Positions 1 to 6,454 of a stretch of 9,106 nucleotides of DNA are shown piece by piece. A model generated the notes under the pieces. The model saw nothing but the letters and a program-made list of their open reading frames with translations, had not been told where the DNA came from and ran no database searches. The first letter of the stretch is position 1, and each line of letters starts with the position of its first letter. Source of the DNA: Candidatus Dormiibacterota bacterium (GTDB lineage Bacteria > Chloroflexota > Dormibacteria > Aeolococcales > Aeolococcaceae); NCBI GenBank assembly GCA_003136295.1, contig PLDZ01000065.1, forward strand, positions 15,817-24,922, given 5' to 3'. The position numbers were made by a program, and so were the translations under genes.

Positions 1-123
1 CTCATGCAGAGCCCGCTGATACCACATGCCGATACGATCGCCATACTGGAAATCCTTGACGACGCTCGAGCCGCGGTCGGCGTCGTCTACCCAGGGGAAC
101 GGCGATCCGGTCAGGCGACACAT
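1..123 (-). CDS. Unrecognised protein, N-terminal part (runs off left edge)
   Basis: A minus-strand frame is open from an ATG at 123 to the window edge, giving 41 residues that begin MCRLTGSPFP and end MWYQRALHE, with no stop. The in-frame extension to a GTG at 139-141 adds the residues MFRSGE and may be the true start. About three quarters of the codons end in G or C, and the peptide is balanced, with aromatics and acidic residues rather than the Arg/Pro/Ser-rich look of shadow frames. Both points argue that it is coding. It would be divergent from the oxidoreductase gene with only 11-29 bp between the starts, so the promoters must overlap coding sequence. No good Shine-Dalgarno sequence precedes either start. 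I do not recognise the family. The GTG-start version has a Ser-Gly-Glu followed by a Cys near the N-terminus, but this is too little to classify. Confidence 0.45.
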   Translation of the reverse strand, partial: MCRLTGSPFPWVDDADRGSSVVKDFQYGDRIGMWYQRALHE

Positions 124-152
124 CTCGCCTGAGCGAAACACGGGGGGCGGCG

Positions 153-1184
153 ATGGCTTCGGTACGGTTTGGGCTCGTCGGCTACGGGTTCGGCGGGCGG
201 TATTTCCACGCACCTCTGATCACCTCAGCACCCGAATGCGACCTGATCGGGGTGATGACGTCATCGCCGGAACGCCAGGCTCTGATTGCTCGTGAGATCC
301 CCGGTACGCCGACGTTCGCCTCGTTGACCGCGCTGCGCGACGCCGGAGTAGAGGCCGTGGCCATCTCGACTCCGGCCGACACGCATTCCAGCTTGACCGA
401 ACAGGCCTTGGAACTGGGGCTCGCAGTCGTCTGCGACAAGCCGTTCGCGCTCGATCCCAATGCCGCCCGGCGCACCGTCGCCCTGGCGGATGAACGTGGA
501 TTGCTCCTGAGCCCGTACCAGAACCGGCGCTTTGACTCCGACTTCCGCACCGTCCGAAAGCTGGTGGCCGACGGGAAGCTCGGAACGGTGACTCGCTTCG
601 AGTCGCGCTTCGAACGCTTCGCGCCCCAGCGAGGCCCCGGAAAATCAGGTGGCGGCACGCTGCTCGACTTCGGAAGCCATCTCGTGGACCAGGCCCTGGT
701 CCTGCTCGGGCCGGCGGTCTCGGTGTATGCCGAACTGCGGATCCGCGAGTCGGGTCTCGACGATGATGTGTTCGTCGCTCTGACGCATGCAGGCGGCGCT
801 CGCTCCCACCTGTGGGGAAGCTGGAGCCAGTCGGCGCCAGGCCCCCGATACCGCGTCACCGGCACCGACGCGACCTACGTGCTCGGTCCCGGCGATACCC
901 AGGAGAACGCGCTGCTTGCCGGAGAGACTCCGGCATCGCTTGCCGACCGCTGGGGCGTCGAGCCCCCGGACAGCTACGGGACTCTGTACACAGGAACGGA
1001 GTCCAGCCCGTACGCCACGGAGCGCGGGCGCTGGGATCTCTTCTATTCCACCTTCGCTGGAGCCGTGCGCGGCAACAATCCACTGCCCGTCGATCCCCAC
1101 GATGCCATCGCGACCGCAACCGTGCTGGAGGCAGCCAGGTCCAGCGCCACGACAGGTACGGTGGTCGAGGTACCTGCGTCATGA
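153..1184 (+). CDS. Gfo/Idh/MocA family NAD(P)-dependent oxidoreductase
   Basis: This 343-residue cytoplasmic dehydrogenase probably oxidises or reduces a sugar, inositol or related polyol using NAD(P). The N-terminal Rossmann fold carries the dinucleotide motif GYGFGG (residues 10-15). The following FHAPLI resembles the YdgJ/IolX-like subgroup of the family. The family's catalytic lysine sits in CDKP (K96; most members have EKP). The central sheet domain has the GGGTLLDFGSHLVD signature (167-179), with the likely catalytic D172 and H176. Length is normal for the family. A G-rich stretch at 142-147 just before the ATG may serve as a ribosome binding site. The stop overlaps the next gene's start by four bases (ATGA at 1181-1184), so the two are translationally coupled. 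The substrate cannot be read from the sequence. Family assignment is firm, subgroup assignment tentative. Confidence 0.93.
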   Translation: MASVRFGLVGYGFGGRYFHAPLITSAPECDLIGVMTSSPERQALIAREIPGTPTFASLTALRDAGVEAVAISTPADTHSSLTEQALELGLAVVCDKPFALDPNAARRTVALADERGLLLSPYQNRRFDSDFRTVRKLVADGKLGTVTRFESRFERFAPQRGPGKSGGGTLLDFGSHLVDQALVLLGPAVSVYAELRIRESGLDDDVFVALTHAGGARSHLWGSWSQSAPGPRYRVTGTDATYVLGPGDTQENALLAGETPASLADRWGVEPPDSYGTLYTGTESSPYATERGRWDLFYSTFAGAVRGNNPLPVDPHDAIATATVLEAARSSATTGTVVEVPAS

Positions 1185-1687
1185 GCGACGCCCCCGCCGA
1201 ACTGCTGGCGACCCTGCTCGCCGAAGAAGAGCGTCTGGTCTTTCCACATTTCGACCACGACACTGCCTGGGCGCTCGGGTCGCACTTGCGTGCGGCCGCT
1301 CTGGCGCTGCACCTGCCGGTGGCGATCTCGATCCGTCGCAATGGTCAGTGCCTCTTCCACGCCGCGTTGCCGGGCTCATCGGCTGACAACGATGCGTGGC
1401 TGCTCCGCAAGGCCGCCGTCGTTGAGCGCTACGGGCATTCCTCCTATTTCGTGGGGTGCAAGTTTCGCGCCGACGGCCTTGAATTCGACACCCACTCACG
1501 CCTCGACGTTGCGAGGTTCGCCGCCCACGGAGGAGCATTCCCGATCATCGTCGGGTCGAGCGGCTGCGTTGGCACCGTTGCGGTGTCCGGCCTGCCACAG
1601 GTCGAAGATCATCGCTTTGTCGTGACGCACCTTGAACAATTCCTGCTGGACAGCAAACAGGACCCGATCCCTGCCTGGGAACGTTGA
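1181..1687 (+). CDS. UPF0303 / heme-degrading-domain (GlcG/HbpS-like) protein
   Basis: The gene encodes 168 residues starting at the ATG of the ATGA overlap with the oxidoreductase. The frame is open upstream to 812, but that part is a shadow of the oxidoreductase gene and the coupled start fits the family length. The protein matches the UPF0303 pattern: an N-terminal EEERLVFPHFDHDTAWALG helix region, the strand VAISIRRNGQCLFHAALPG, a DNDAWLLRKAAVVERYGHSS segment, and the C-terminal AHGGAFPIIVG and VSGLPQVEDH motifs. No signal peptide or membrane segment is visible, so it is probably cytoplasmic. Related GlcG/HbpS folds bind heme or small ligands. The biochemical role of UPF0303 proteins is largely unsettled, so coupling to a dehydrogenase suggests, but does not prove, a shared pathway. 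The gene ends 31 bp before the end of the convergent cyclase gene. Confidence 0.88.
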   Translation: MSDAPAELLATLLAEEERLVFPHFDHDTAWALGSHLRAAALALHLPVAISIRRNGQCLFHAALPGSSADNDAWLLRKAAVVERYGHSSYFVGCKFRADGLEFDTHSRLDVARFAAHGGAFPIIVGSSGCVGTVAVSGLPQVEDHRFVVTHLEQFLLDSKQDPIPAWER

Positions 1688-1718
1688 TCCTGCAAGCGTT
1701 GCCATCTTGACGAGCGGA

Positions 1719-4700
1719 TCAGGCGGAGATCGACCGAACCCCTGATTCTGCGTAGGCTGCGGCCGCGGCTTCAGCGCGCTCGATCCACGGGGCAGCGCGC
1801 AGTTCGTTGAACGTGGCGAGCGCTTGAGCCGGCAACTCTCGCGCGTCAGCGTCATAACCCTGAGCGAGGAGCGACTCCGCAAACTCGAGACGCGTGACCG
1901 CAAGCCAGAATGGCCGGCCCAACCCCGAGAACGCGTCGGCCGCACGCCGGAATTTGCTGCCAGCTTCGTCACGATCACCACGAATTCCCGCCAGACGTGC
2001 CTCCCACCGCGCGATGTGCGCATCGATCGAGGGCTGCCGTCCCGGACGGGAATTCTCATGAAAGTACTCGATGATTTCCACCACCTTCGCAAGATCGTCG
2101 AGTGCGAACGCCGCCTCCACCGCTTCGATGATCGCGAGCCGGAACGTCGATGGATCGCGCACGAGGCTGCTCCTGATGATCGGCCCGGCGAGGGCCAGGG
2201 CCGACACCTGATCGCCGTCGGCGTTCATCAGCGCGGCCTGCGCGATGTCGCGCAGGTCCCGCAGGTCCGGCCGGACGTGCTCGCGGATATACGAGTCGGC
2301 GACTCGGTGGGCCGCAGCCACGTCACCCCGTCGGAGATACATCCAGATCGACCCCACGATCAGCTCGCTCAAATCCCAATCCACGCCCATCTCGGGTATC
2401 TCGGCCTCGACATACTGCGTGTGGATTGCCTCGGCTTCGTCCCAGCGGCCGAGATCGAGCAGACCCAGGATCCTGTTCAACCGAGCCCCGACCATGGTGG
2501 GTCGGTCGCCGAGCCGCTGCAAGAGATCCTCGGCCTGCCGATAGGCTGCGAGTGAGTCCTCGATCTTGTCGTCCTCTTCCAGGAGCGTCGCGAGGCCCAT
2601 ATAACAGGACGCAGCCCGCTCGGTCAGATCGTGCTCTTCGGCGACCTTCAATCCCGCGGTCATGAGGGCCTCGCTCTCGACGCGCCGACCGAGTGACGCG
2701 AGGACCCCGCTCCTGGTCTCGAGGCCTATCGCCAGCACGTCCCAGAGCTGCGCACGCTCCGCCAGCCGTAGTCCCCGATCCGCATGATCGAGCGCGGCCT
2801 CGGGCTCCATCCCGAATAACAGAGTCCGCGCCACCCGCACCTCGAGCAACGCCGTCAGGGCGTCGGTCGCTTCGCTCGCCGGAAGCCCGGTGAGCAGGGC
2901 GAGCGCTTCGTCGAGGTGCTGCAGCTGAGCGCCACGCTGCCCTGACCGGCCCTCGACCATGGCCAGCTCCCCGAGCGCCTCCACGTGGCGGAGCGTCTGC
3001 GAAGCCGCGTCATAGAGGTCGAGTGCGCTCTCGAGGTGAACGCGCGCCCGCTCGAACTGGCCGAGCCGCCTGGCCGCAACCGCGGCGCTGAGGTGCAGAT
3101 CCGCGCGCGAGTCATCGTCCGCCAGCTCGAGCGCGCGCTCGTAATACCGGAAGGCAGACTCCGGGCCACCAAGCGAGTTGGCATGCTGAGCCGCTCGCAC
3201 CAGCGCAATGCGCGCGCGTGCGCCGATCTCGCCGGCATCAGGCGCGCTCGGGTCGGCATCGTAGGCCTCGACCAGATGCGAGGCAACGACTTCAGCGACG
3301 TCATCCTCGTCACCCCACGACCTGGTCATGTAGTCGGCGACGACGAGGTGCCGGAGCTTGCGATCGCGACGCGCGAGCGTGCCATAGGCGACCGTGCGGA
3401 CGAGGTCCTGGACGAAGACGTATTGACCTCGTTCCGGAGAACGCGGATCGGACTGAATCGCCAGGAGATCCTTGTCGGCAAGGGCACGAAGCCGCGGTTC
3501 AACCACCTCCTGGGAAAGCCCGGTGATCGCAGCCAGCGCTGCGGGAGTGAACGACTTGCCGAGTACCGCCGCATCCTGAGTGAGCTGACGCTCTTCAGGG
3601 CTGAGGCTGTCGAGCCGCGCGGCGATGAGTGCGTGAAGGCTCTCCGGCACTTCGAGCTCCTGCAGGTGTCCGACCGCGCGGTAGACGCCGTCGCGCTCGA
3701 CGACGAGCCCGCGATCGAGCAGCATCCGCACGGTCTCCATGGCATAGAGCGGGATGCCGGCCGCGCGCTCTCGCACCCGGGCGGCGAGCTCCGCGGGTAG
3801 TCCCGGAACCAACCCCTCGAGCAGCTGAGCCATGGCGTCGTCGGAGAGCGGCTCCAGGTAGAGCGACGTGAAGGCTCGCTTACCTGTTCCCCACCCCGGG
3901 CGCCGCTCGGACAGCTCGGGTCGGGACAGCGTCAGCACCAGGATCGGCGACGACCGTGACCAGTCCAGCAGGTAGTCGATGAAGTCGAACAGGCCGGGAT
4001 CGGCCCACTGCAGGTCCCCGAAAAGCAGCACCGTCAGCCCCTCGGCGGCAAGACGTTCGAAGAACACGCGCCAGGCGGCATAGAGGTCGCGGGGATCGCT
4101 CGACGCAAGTTCCTCGAGACCGAGCAGGTGGGCGAGCCGTGGCTCCACCCATTGACGCTCGGCGGCGTCGGGCAGGAAGCTCTGGACGCATGTCTGGAGC
4201 TTCTGGCGAGCGCTCTCGGCGGCCTCGTTCTCGGCAATGCCGGCGCGCATCCGAACCATCTCCGCGAGCGCCGAATAGGCGACGCCTTCGCCGTAGCTCA
4301 GGCAACGGCCCCGATGCCACCAGATGCCCTCGCTGAGCCCGTCCACGTATTTCTCGAACTCCCACGCGAGCCGTGACTTGCCGACGCCGCCGACGCCGAT
4401 GATCGACAGCAGGCGCGCCTTGCCCTCCTCAGAGGTCGCATGCAGGAGTTCCTTGAGCACGCGCAGTTCCCGGTCGCGTCCGACGAACGGCGCCTCGAGC
4501 CCGGTCGGACGAAGCGCGCCGCCTCTCGCGGCAACGACGCCGGTCGCGCGCCACAGCTGCACCGGCTCCGGCTTGCCCTTGAGGTCATGTGGCCCCGCAT
4601 CCTCATAGCGGATCGCGGCGGTGGTCGCCCGCCAGGTGGCTTCGCCAACGAGAACGGTCCCCGGTGAGGCGGCAGTCTGCACGCGCGATGCCATGTTGAC

Positions 4701-5336
4701 CATGTCCCCGGCGACCATCCCCTCGCCGCTGACGCCGAGGTTCACGGCCGCTTCCCCGGTGAGCACTCCTGCCCGGGCTCGCAATCCCGGGACGCCAACG
4801 GTTTCGCCGAGGGCGCTCACGGCATCGACGAGCTCCAGTGCCGCGCGAACCGCGCGCTCGGCGTCGTCCTCCTGGGAGAGCGGGACGCCCCACACCGCCA
4901 TCACGGCGTCCCCGATGAACTTCTCGATGGTGCCGCCGTAGCGGCCGATGACAGTTCTCGCGGTGGCGAAATACTGGCTCAACAGCTCGCGGACGTCCTC
5001 GGCGTCGCGCTGGCCGGACAGCGATGTGAAGCCGACGAGGTCGGCGAAGAGCACGCTGACGTGGCGGCGCTCCGAGGTGGGCGATGATGCTTCGGCTGGG
5101 CGGGCCCGCGGCGCCGGCGTGTTCAGGGGTTGGGTGCTGTCGCGCAAACCCGCCCGAAGGTCGGCGCCGCAGTCCCCGCAGAACGAATCACGGGTGCCGA
5201 TTGCCGCCCCGCACGACGGGCAGGCTCTCGCGAGTGCGCTGCCGCAGTTGATGCAGAACCGTTTGCCCTGATTCTCGACACCGCAGGATGGGCAGATCAC
5301 GTCGCAAGGGTACGTTCCGACGCCCGCACCTGTCAT
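1719..5336 (-). CDS. Zinc-ribbon / class III cyclase / STAND ATPase / TPR-like signalling protein
   Basis: This is a 1205-residue multidomain protein. Two N-terminal zinc ribbons have cysteine pairs C15/C18 with C28/C31 and C39/C42 with C53/C56. After a Pro-rich linker, a class III nucleotide cyclase domain (about 90-265) begins HVSVLFADLVGFT. The metal-binding D99 and D143, the ATP-type K139 in IEKFIGD, and N214 and R218 of GDMVNMASR are all present, so it should be catalytically competent. A STAND/AAA ATPase follows (about 282-540), with Walker A GVGGVGKS (314-321) and a Walker B-like LLFGDLQWAD (437-446) in which Gly replaces the acidic residue often found before the Asp. From about 700 to the end the protein is helical, Ala/Leu-rich TPR-like repeats. 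No membrane segment is seen. Family members are thought to integrate signals, probably producing cAMP. The ATG at 5336 lacks a clear Shine-Dalgarno sequence. A GTG at 5300 (codon 13), just before the first CPSC, is an alternative start. Confidence 0.93.
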   Translation of the reverse strand: MTGAGVGTYPCDVICPSCGVENQGKRFCINCGSALARACPSCGAAIGTRDSFCGDCGADLRAGLRDSTQPLNTPAPRARPAEASSPTSERRHVSVLFADLVGFTSLSGQRDAEDVRELLSQYFATARTVIGRYGGTIEKFIGDAVMAVWGVPLSQEDDAERAVRAALELVDAVSALGETVGVPGLRARAGVLTGEAAVNLGVSGEGMVAGDMVNMASRVQTAASPGTVLVGEATWRATTAAIRYEDAGPHDLKGKPEPVQLWRATGVVAARGGALRPTGLEAPFVGRDRELRVLKELLHATSEEGKARLLSIIGVGGVGKSRLAWEFEKYVDGLSEGIWWHRGRCLSYGEGVAYSALAEMVRMRAGIAENEAAESARQKLQTCVQSFLPDAAERQWVEPRLAHLLGLEELASSDPRDLYAAWRVFFERLAAEGLTVLLFGDLQWADPGLFDFIDYLLDWSRSSPILVLTLSRPELSERRPGWGTGKRAFTSLYLEPLSDDAMAQLLEGLVPGLPAELAARVRERAAGIPLYAMETVRMLLDRGLVVERDGVYRAVGHLQELEVPESLHALIAARLDSLSPEERQLTQDAAVLGKSFTPAALAAITGLSQEVVEPRLRALADKDLLAIQSDPRSPERGQYVFVQDLVRTVAYGTLARRDRKLRHLVVADYMTRSWGDEDDVAEVVASHLVEAYDADPSAPDAGEIGARARIALVRAAQHANSLGGPESAFRYYERALELADDDSRADLHLSAAVAARRLGQFERARVHLESALDLYDAASQTLRHVEALGELAMVEGRSGQRGAQLQHLDEALALLTGLPASEATDALTALLEVRVARTLLFGMEPEAALDHADRGLRLAERAQLWDVLAIGLETRSGVLASLGRRVESEALMTAGLKVAEEHDLTERAASCYMGLATLLEEDDKIEDSLAAYRQAEDLLQRLGDRPTMVGARLNRILGLLDLGRWDEAEAIHTQYVEAEIPEMGVDWDLSELIVGSIWMYLRRGDVAAAHRVADSYIREHVRPDLRDLRDIAQAALMNADGDQVSALALAGPIIRSSLVRDPSTFRLAIIEAVEAAFALDDLAKVVEIIEYFHENSRPGRQPSIDAHIARWEARLAGIRGDRDEAGSKFRRAADAFSGLGRPFWLAVTRLEFAESLLAQGYDADARELPAQALATFNELRAAPWIERAEAAAAAYAESGVRSISA

Positions 5337-5348
5337 CAGACGCGGGTG

Positions 5349-5385
5349 TGACGGGAGGACCTGGGCCTCGCCCTAGCCCCCGTCA
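5349..5385. repeat. Imperfect inverted repeat between HNH fragment and cyclase gene
   Basis: TGACGGG (5349-5355) pairs with CCCGTCA (5379-5385), and an inner GGGC-ctc-GCCC (5364-5374 region) can extend the stem across a small internal loop. The element covers the stop codon of the HNH fragment and most of the 36-bp gap before the cyclase start. It could be a terminator for upstream minus-strand transcription or a structured leader of the cyclase mRNA. No T-run follows, so a classical intrinsic terminator is not demonstrated. Confidence 0.35.
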
Positions 5386-5621
5386 GCGCGGGAAGAGCTC
5401 GTCCTGCTGATCGCCTCCACCACGGCAATTCCGCTGGCAATGTGGATGCGCCACCGCTGCTCATGCACCGCGCGATGGTGCGGCCGGCATAGCGAGACCA
5501 GGTTGTCCACGTCGGTCGTGCCGCCCCGGCCCCAGTGCATCAGGTGGTGCCCTCCAATCCCACGAATGTACGTTGATGCAGATTGCCCGGGGAGCTGAGC
5601 AGCCTCTTTGCGCGCTCGCAC
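5373..5621 (-). pseudogene. HNH endonuclease C-terminal fragment (DUF222/13E12-type)
   Basis: From about 5570 down to the stop at 5373 the frame encodes a clear HNH domain: GGHHLMHWGRGG, then DNLVSLC and RPHHRAVHEQRW, with the H...N...H catalytic spacing intact. This is the C-terminal nuclease domain of the HNH proteins that normally carry a long N-terminal DUF222/13E12-repeat region. Here that region is missing, because the SnoaL-like gene occupies the upstream DNA. The expected cysteine-containing strand before the HH (usually CxxPGC) reads as QLPGQ. One base off, the neighbouring frame reads RGCSAP, which suggests an extra base in the CCCC run near 5590. The GTG at 5621 could start an 82-residue product, but no ribosome binding site supports it. 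It is most likely a decayed remnant, and such fragments are common in high-GC soil genomes. A functional small HNH protein is possible but less likely. Confidence 0.6.
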
Positions 5622-5640
5622 CGGCCGGGAACAGGGAGGC

Positions 5641-6120
5641 TCATTTAGTCGCTGACCGACGCGATGGTCGGACCGACGCCGCCTTAGAGGCGCTCCACCC
5701 AGCGCGCCCGCCACTCTGCAGCTCCAGCGTTGGTGCGAAGTACGCGACCTGGTTTCGGATCCTTCCATCACGAAAATGGAAGATGTCGACCGCGTGCCAT
5801 GCGCTCCCGTCGGGGTAGCTGACCCGGGACTCACTGACGTAGTCGTCGCCGGTACCGGAGATCTTGAGGACGGTCCAACTCGGCGTTGTGACCCATCTGT
5901 CTTGGCTGCCCGTGATGCGATGGGTTTCAATGTCAGGCAGTCCAGCCGGATAGTTGTCATTCATCTCGCGGTTGTTCTGCTCGCCGCGAACACGTTCTCC
6001 CGACTGTGGCACCTCCCACACGTAGTCCCGATCCAGGAGCTTTGCCAAGGCGGTCCAATCGCGAGCATTCACTGCTTGCCAATACTTCTCGACCGTCTCA
6101 CGGTTGCTCGGCGTGGCCAC
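5641..6120 (-). CDS. SnoaL/NTF2-like fold protein, C-terminus apparently frameshifted
   Basis: The reading frame encodes a small alpha+beta-barrel protein: NRETVEKYWQAVNARDWTALAKLL at the start, then VPQSGERVRG, NYPAGLPD, DGSAWHAVDIFHFRDGRI and VAYFAP. This is the layout of SnoaL-like/NTF2 proteins of about 145 residues, which include enzymes and ligand-binding proteins; the substrate cannot be predicted. I chose the GTG at 6120 because homology begins there. The frame stays open to an ATG at 6336, but the extra 72 residues look non-homologous. TACCCT lies 7 bases upstream of the GTG with no Shine-Dalgarno sequence, compatible with leaderless translation. At the 3' end the frame runs on after YFAP into an unfamiliar 27-residue or so tail and stops at 5641. 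Another frame reads AEWRARWVERL and then stops at 5684-5686, which is the ending expected for this family. A one-base indel between about 5720 and 5737 is therefore likely. Confidence 0.75.
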   Translation of the reverse strand: MATPSNRETVEKYWQAVNARDWTALAKLLDRDYVWEVPQSGERVRGEQNNREMNDNYPAGLPDIETHRITGSQDRWVTTPSWTVLKISGTGDDYVSESRVSYPDGSAWHAVDIFHFRDGRIRNQVAYFAPTLELQSGGRAGWSASKAASVRPSRRSATK

Positions 6121-6362
6121 GGTGGGCAGGGTAGTCCCGACCCGGTACGTCCCGACGTGGCGATGACCAGCCTCCGGCGTGCCGCGACGCGCAACTGGCG
6201 CGACGTCGGTCGGCGCCCAAGCCGCGATCCTTCGGCCGTGCCCACGACCGATGACGTCTGTGCGTGCGAAGGAGCGCGTGTCGTATTCCAACTGGGCGCG
6301 GATGGCAGCCGCAGGTCCGTCGGCGACCGCGGTCATGCGCTCGGTCGGGTGTCGAAGTGGGT

Positions 6363-6378
6363 GTCAGAGCGATCTGAC
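6363..6378. repeat. Perfect 6-bp inverted repeat, 4-base loop
   Basis: GTCAGA (6363-6368), loop GCGA, TCTGAC (6373-6378). It shares its last base with the next palindrome and lies about 80 bp upstream of the sigma-factor start. It is a candidate operator or small hairpin. Confidence 0.4.
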
Positions 6379-6388
6379 CTGGTCCAGG
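6378..6388. repeat. Perfect palindrome CCTGGTCCAGG
   Basis: An 11-bp palindrome with a single central base abuts the preceding inverted repeat. With only one central base it cannot form a hairpin RNA, so a dimeric protein-binding site is the more sensible reading if it is functional. Confidence 0.35.
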
Positions 6389-6413
6389 ATGGCATCTCAC
6401 CAACGGGGCAGTG

Positions 6414-6434
6414 AGCCGACGTAAGCAATCGGCT
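6414..6434. repeat. Inverted repeat AGCCGA / TCGGCT upstream of sigma factor
   Basis: AGCCGA (6414-6419) and TCGGCT (6429-6434) are separated by 9 bases and end 20 bp before the sigma-factor start codon. This position would suit an operator overlapping the promoter or a short 5' UTR hairpin. Confidence 0.35.
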
Positions 6435-6454
6435 GCGTTGGACATCTATATGAC

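Larger units (their letters stand above)
6121..6454. promoter_or_regulatory. Divergent intergenic region between SnoaL-like and sigma-factor genes
   Basis: No convincing gene lies in these 334 bp. Open frames here are extensions of the neighbours and lack recognisable protein sequence. The region must hold the promoters for the sigma-factor operon on the right and, if leaderless, the SnoaL-like gene on the left. Its right third contains three compact inverted repeats, listed separately. A CAAC at 6401-6404 followed 15 bases later by CGTA at 6420-6423 is vaguely like an ECF-type promoter (AAC ... CGT), which would fit autoregulation, but the match is weak. Confidence 0.4.

Noticed and set aside
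1685..1721. TGATCC/GGATCA inverted repeat containing both convergent stop codons
   Set aside because: A 6-bp stem with a 25-base loop and no T-run is too weak to call a bidirectional terminator.
2985..3800. Long plus-strand open frame (271 codons) inside the cyclase-STAND gene
   Set aside because: It lies wholly antisense to well-conserved ATPase and TPR-region sequence, is Arg/Ala-rich and shows no domain. It is a GC-driven shadow frame.
5776..6414. Plus-strand open frame (212 codons) opposite the SnoaL-like gene
   Set aside because: The minus-strand frame carries clear SnoaL/NTF2 motifs, and the plus-strand translation has none.
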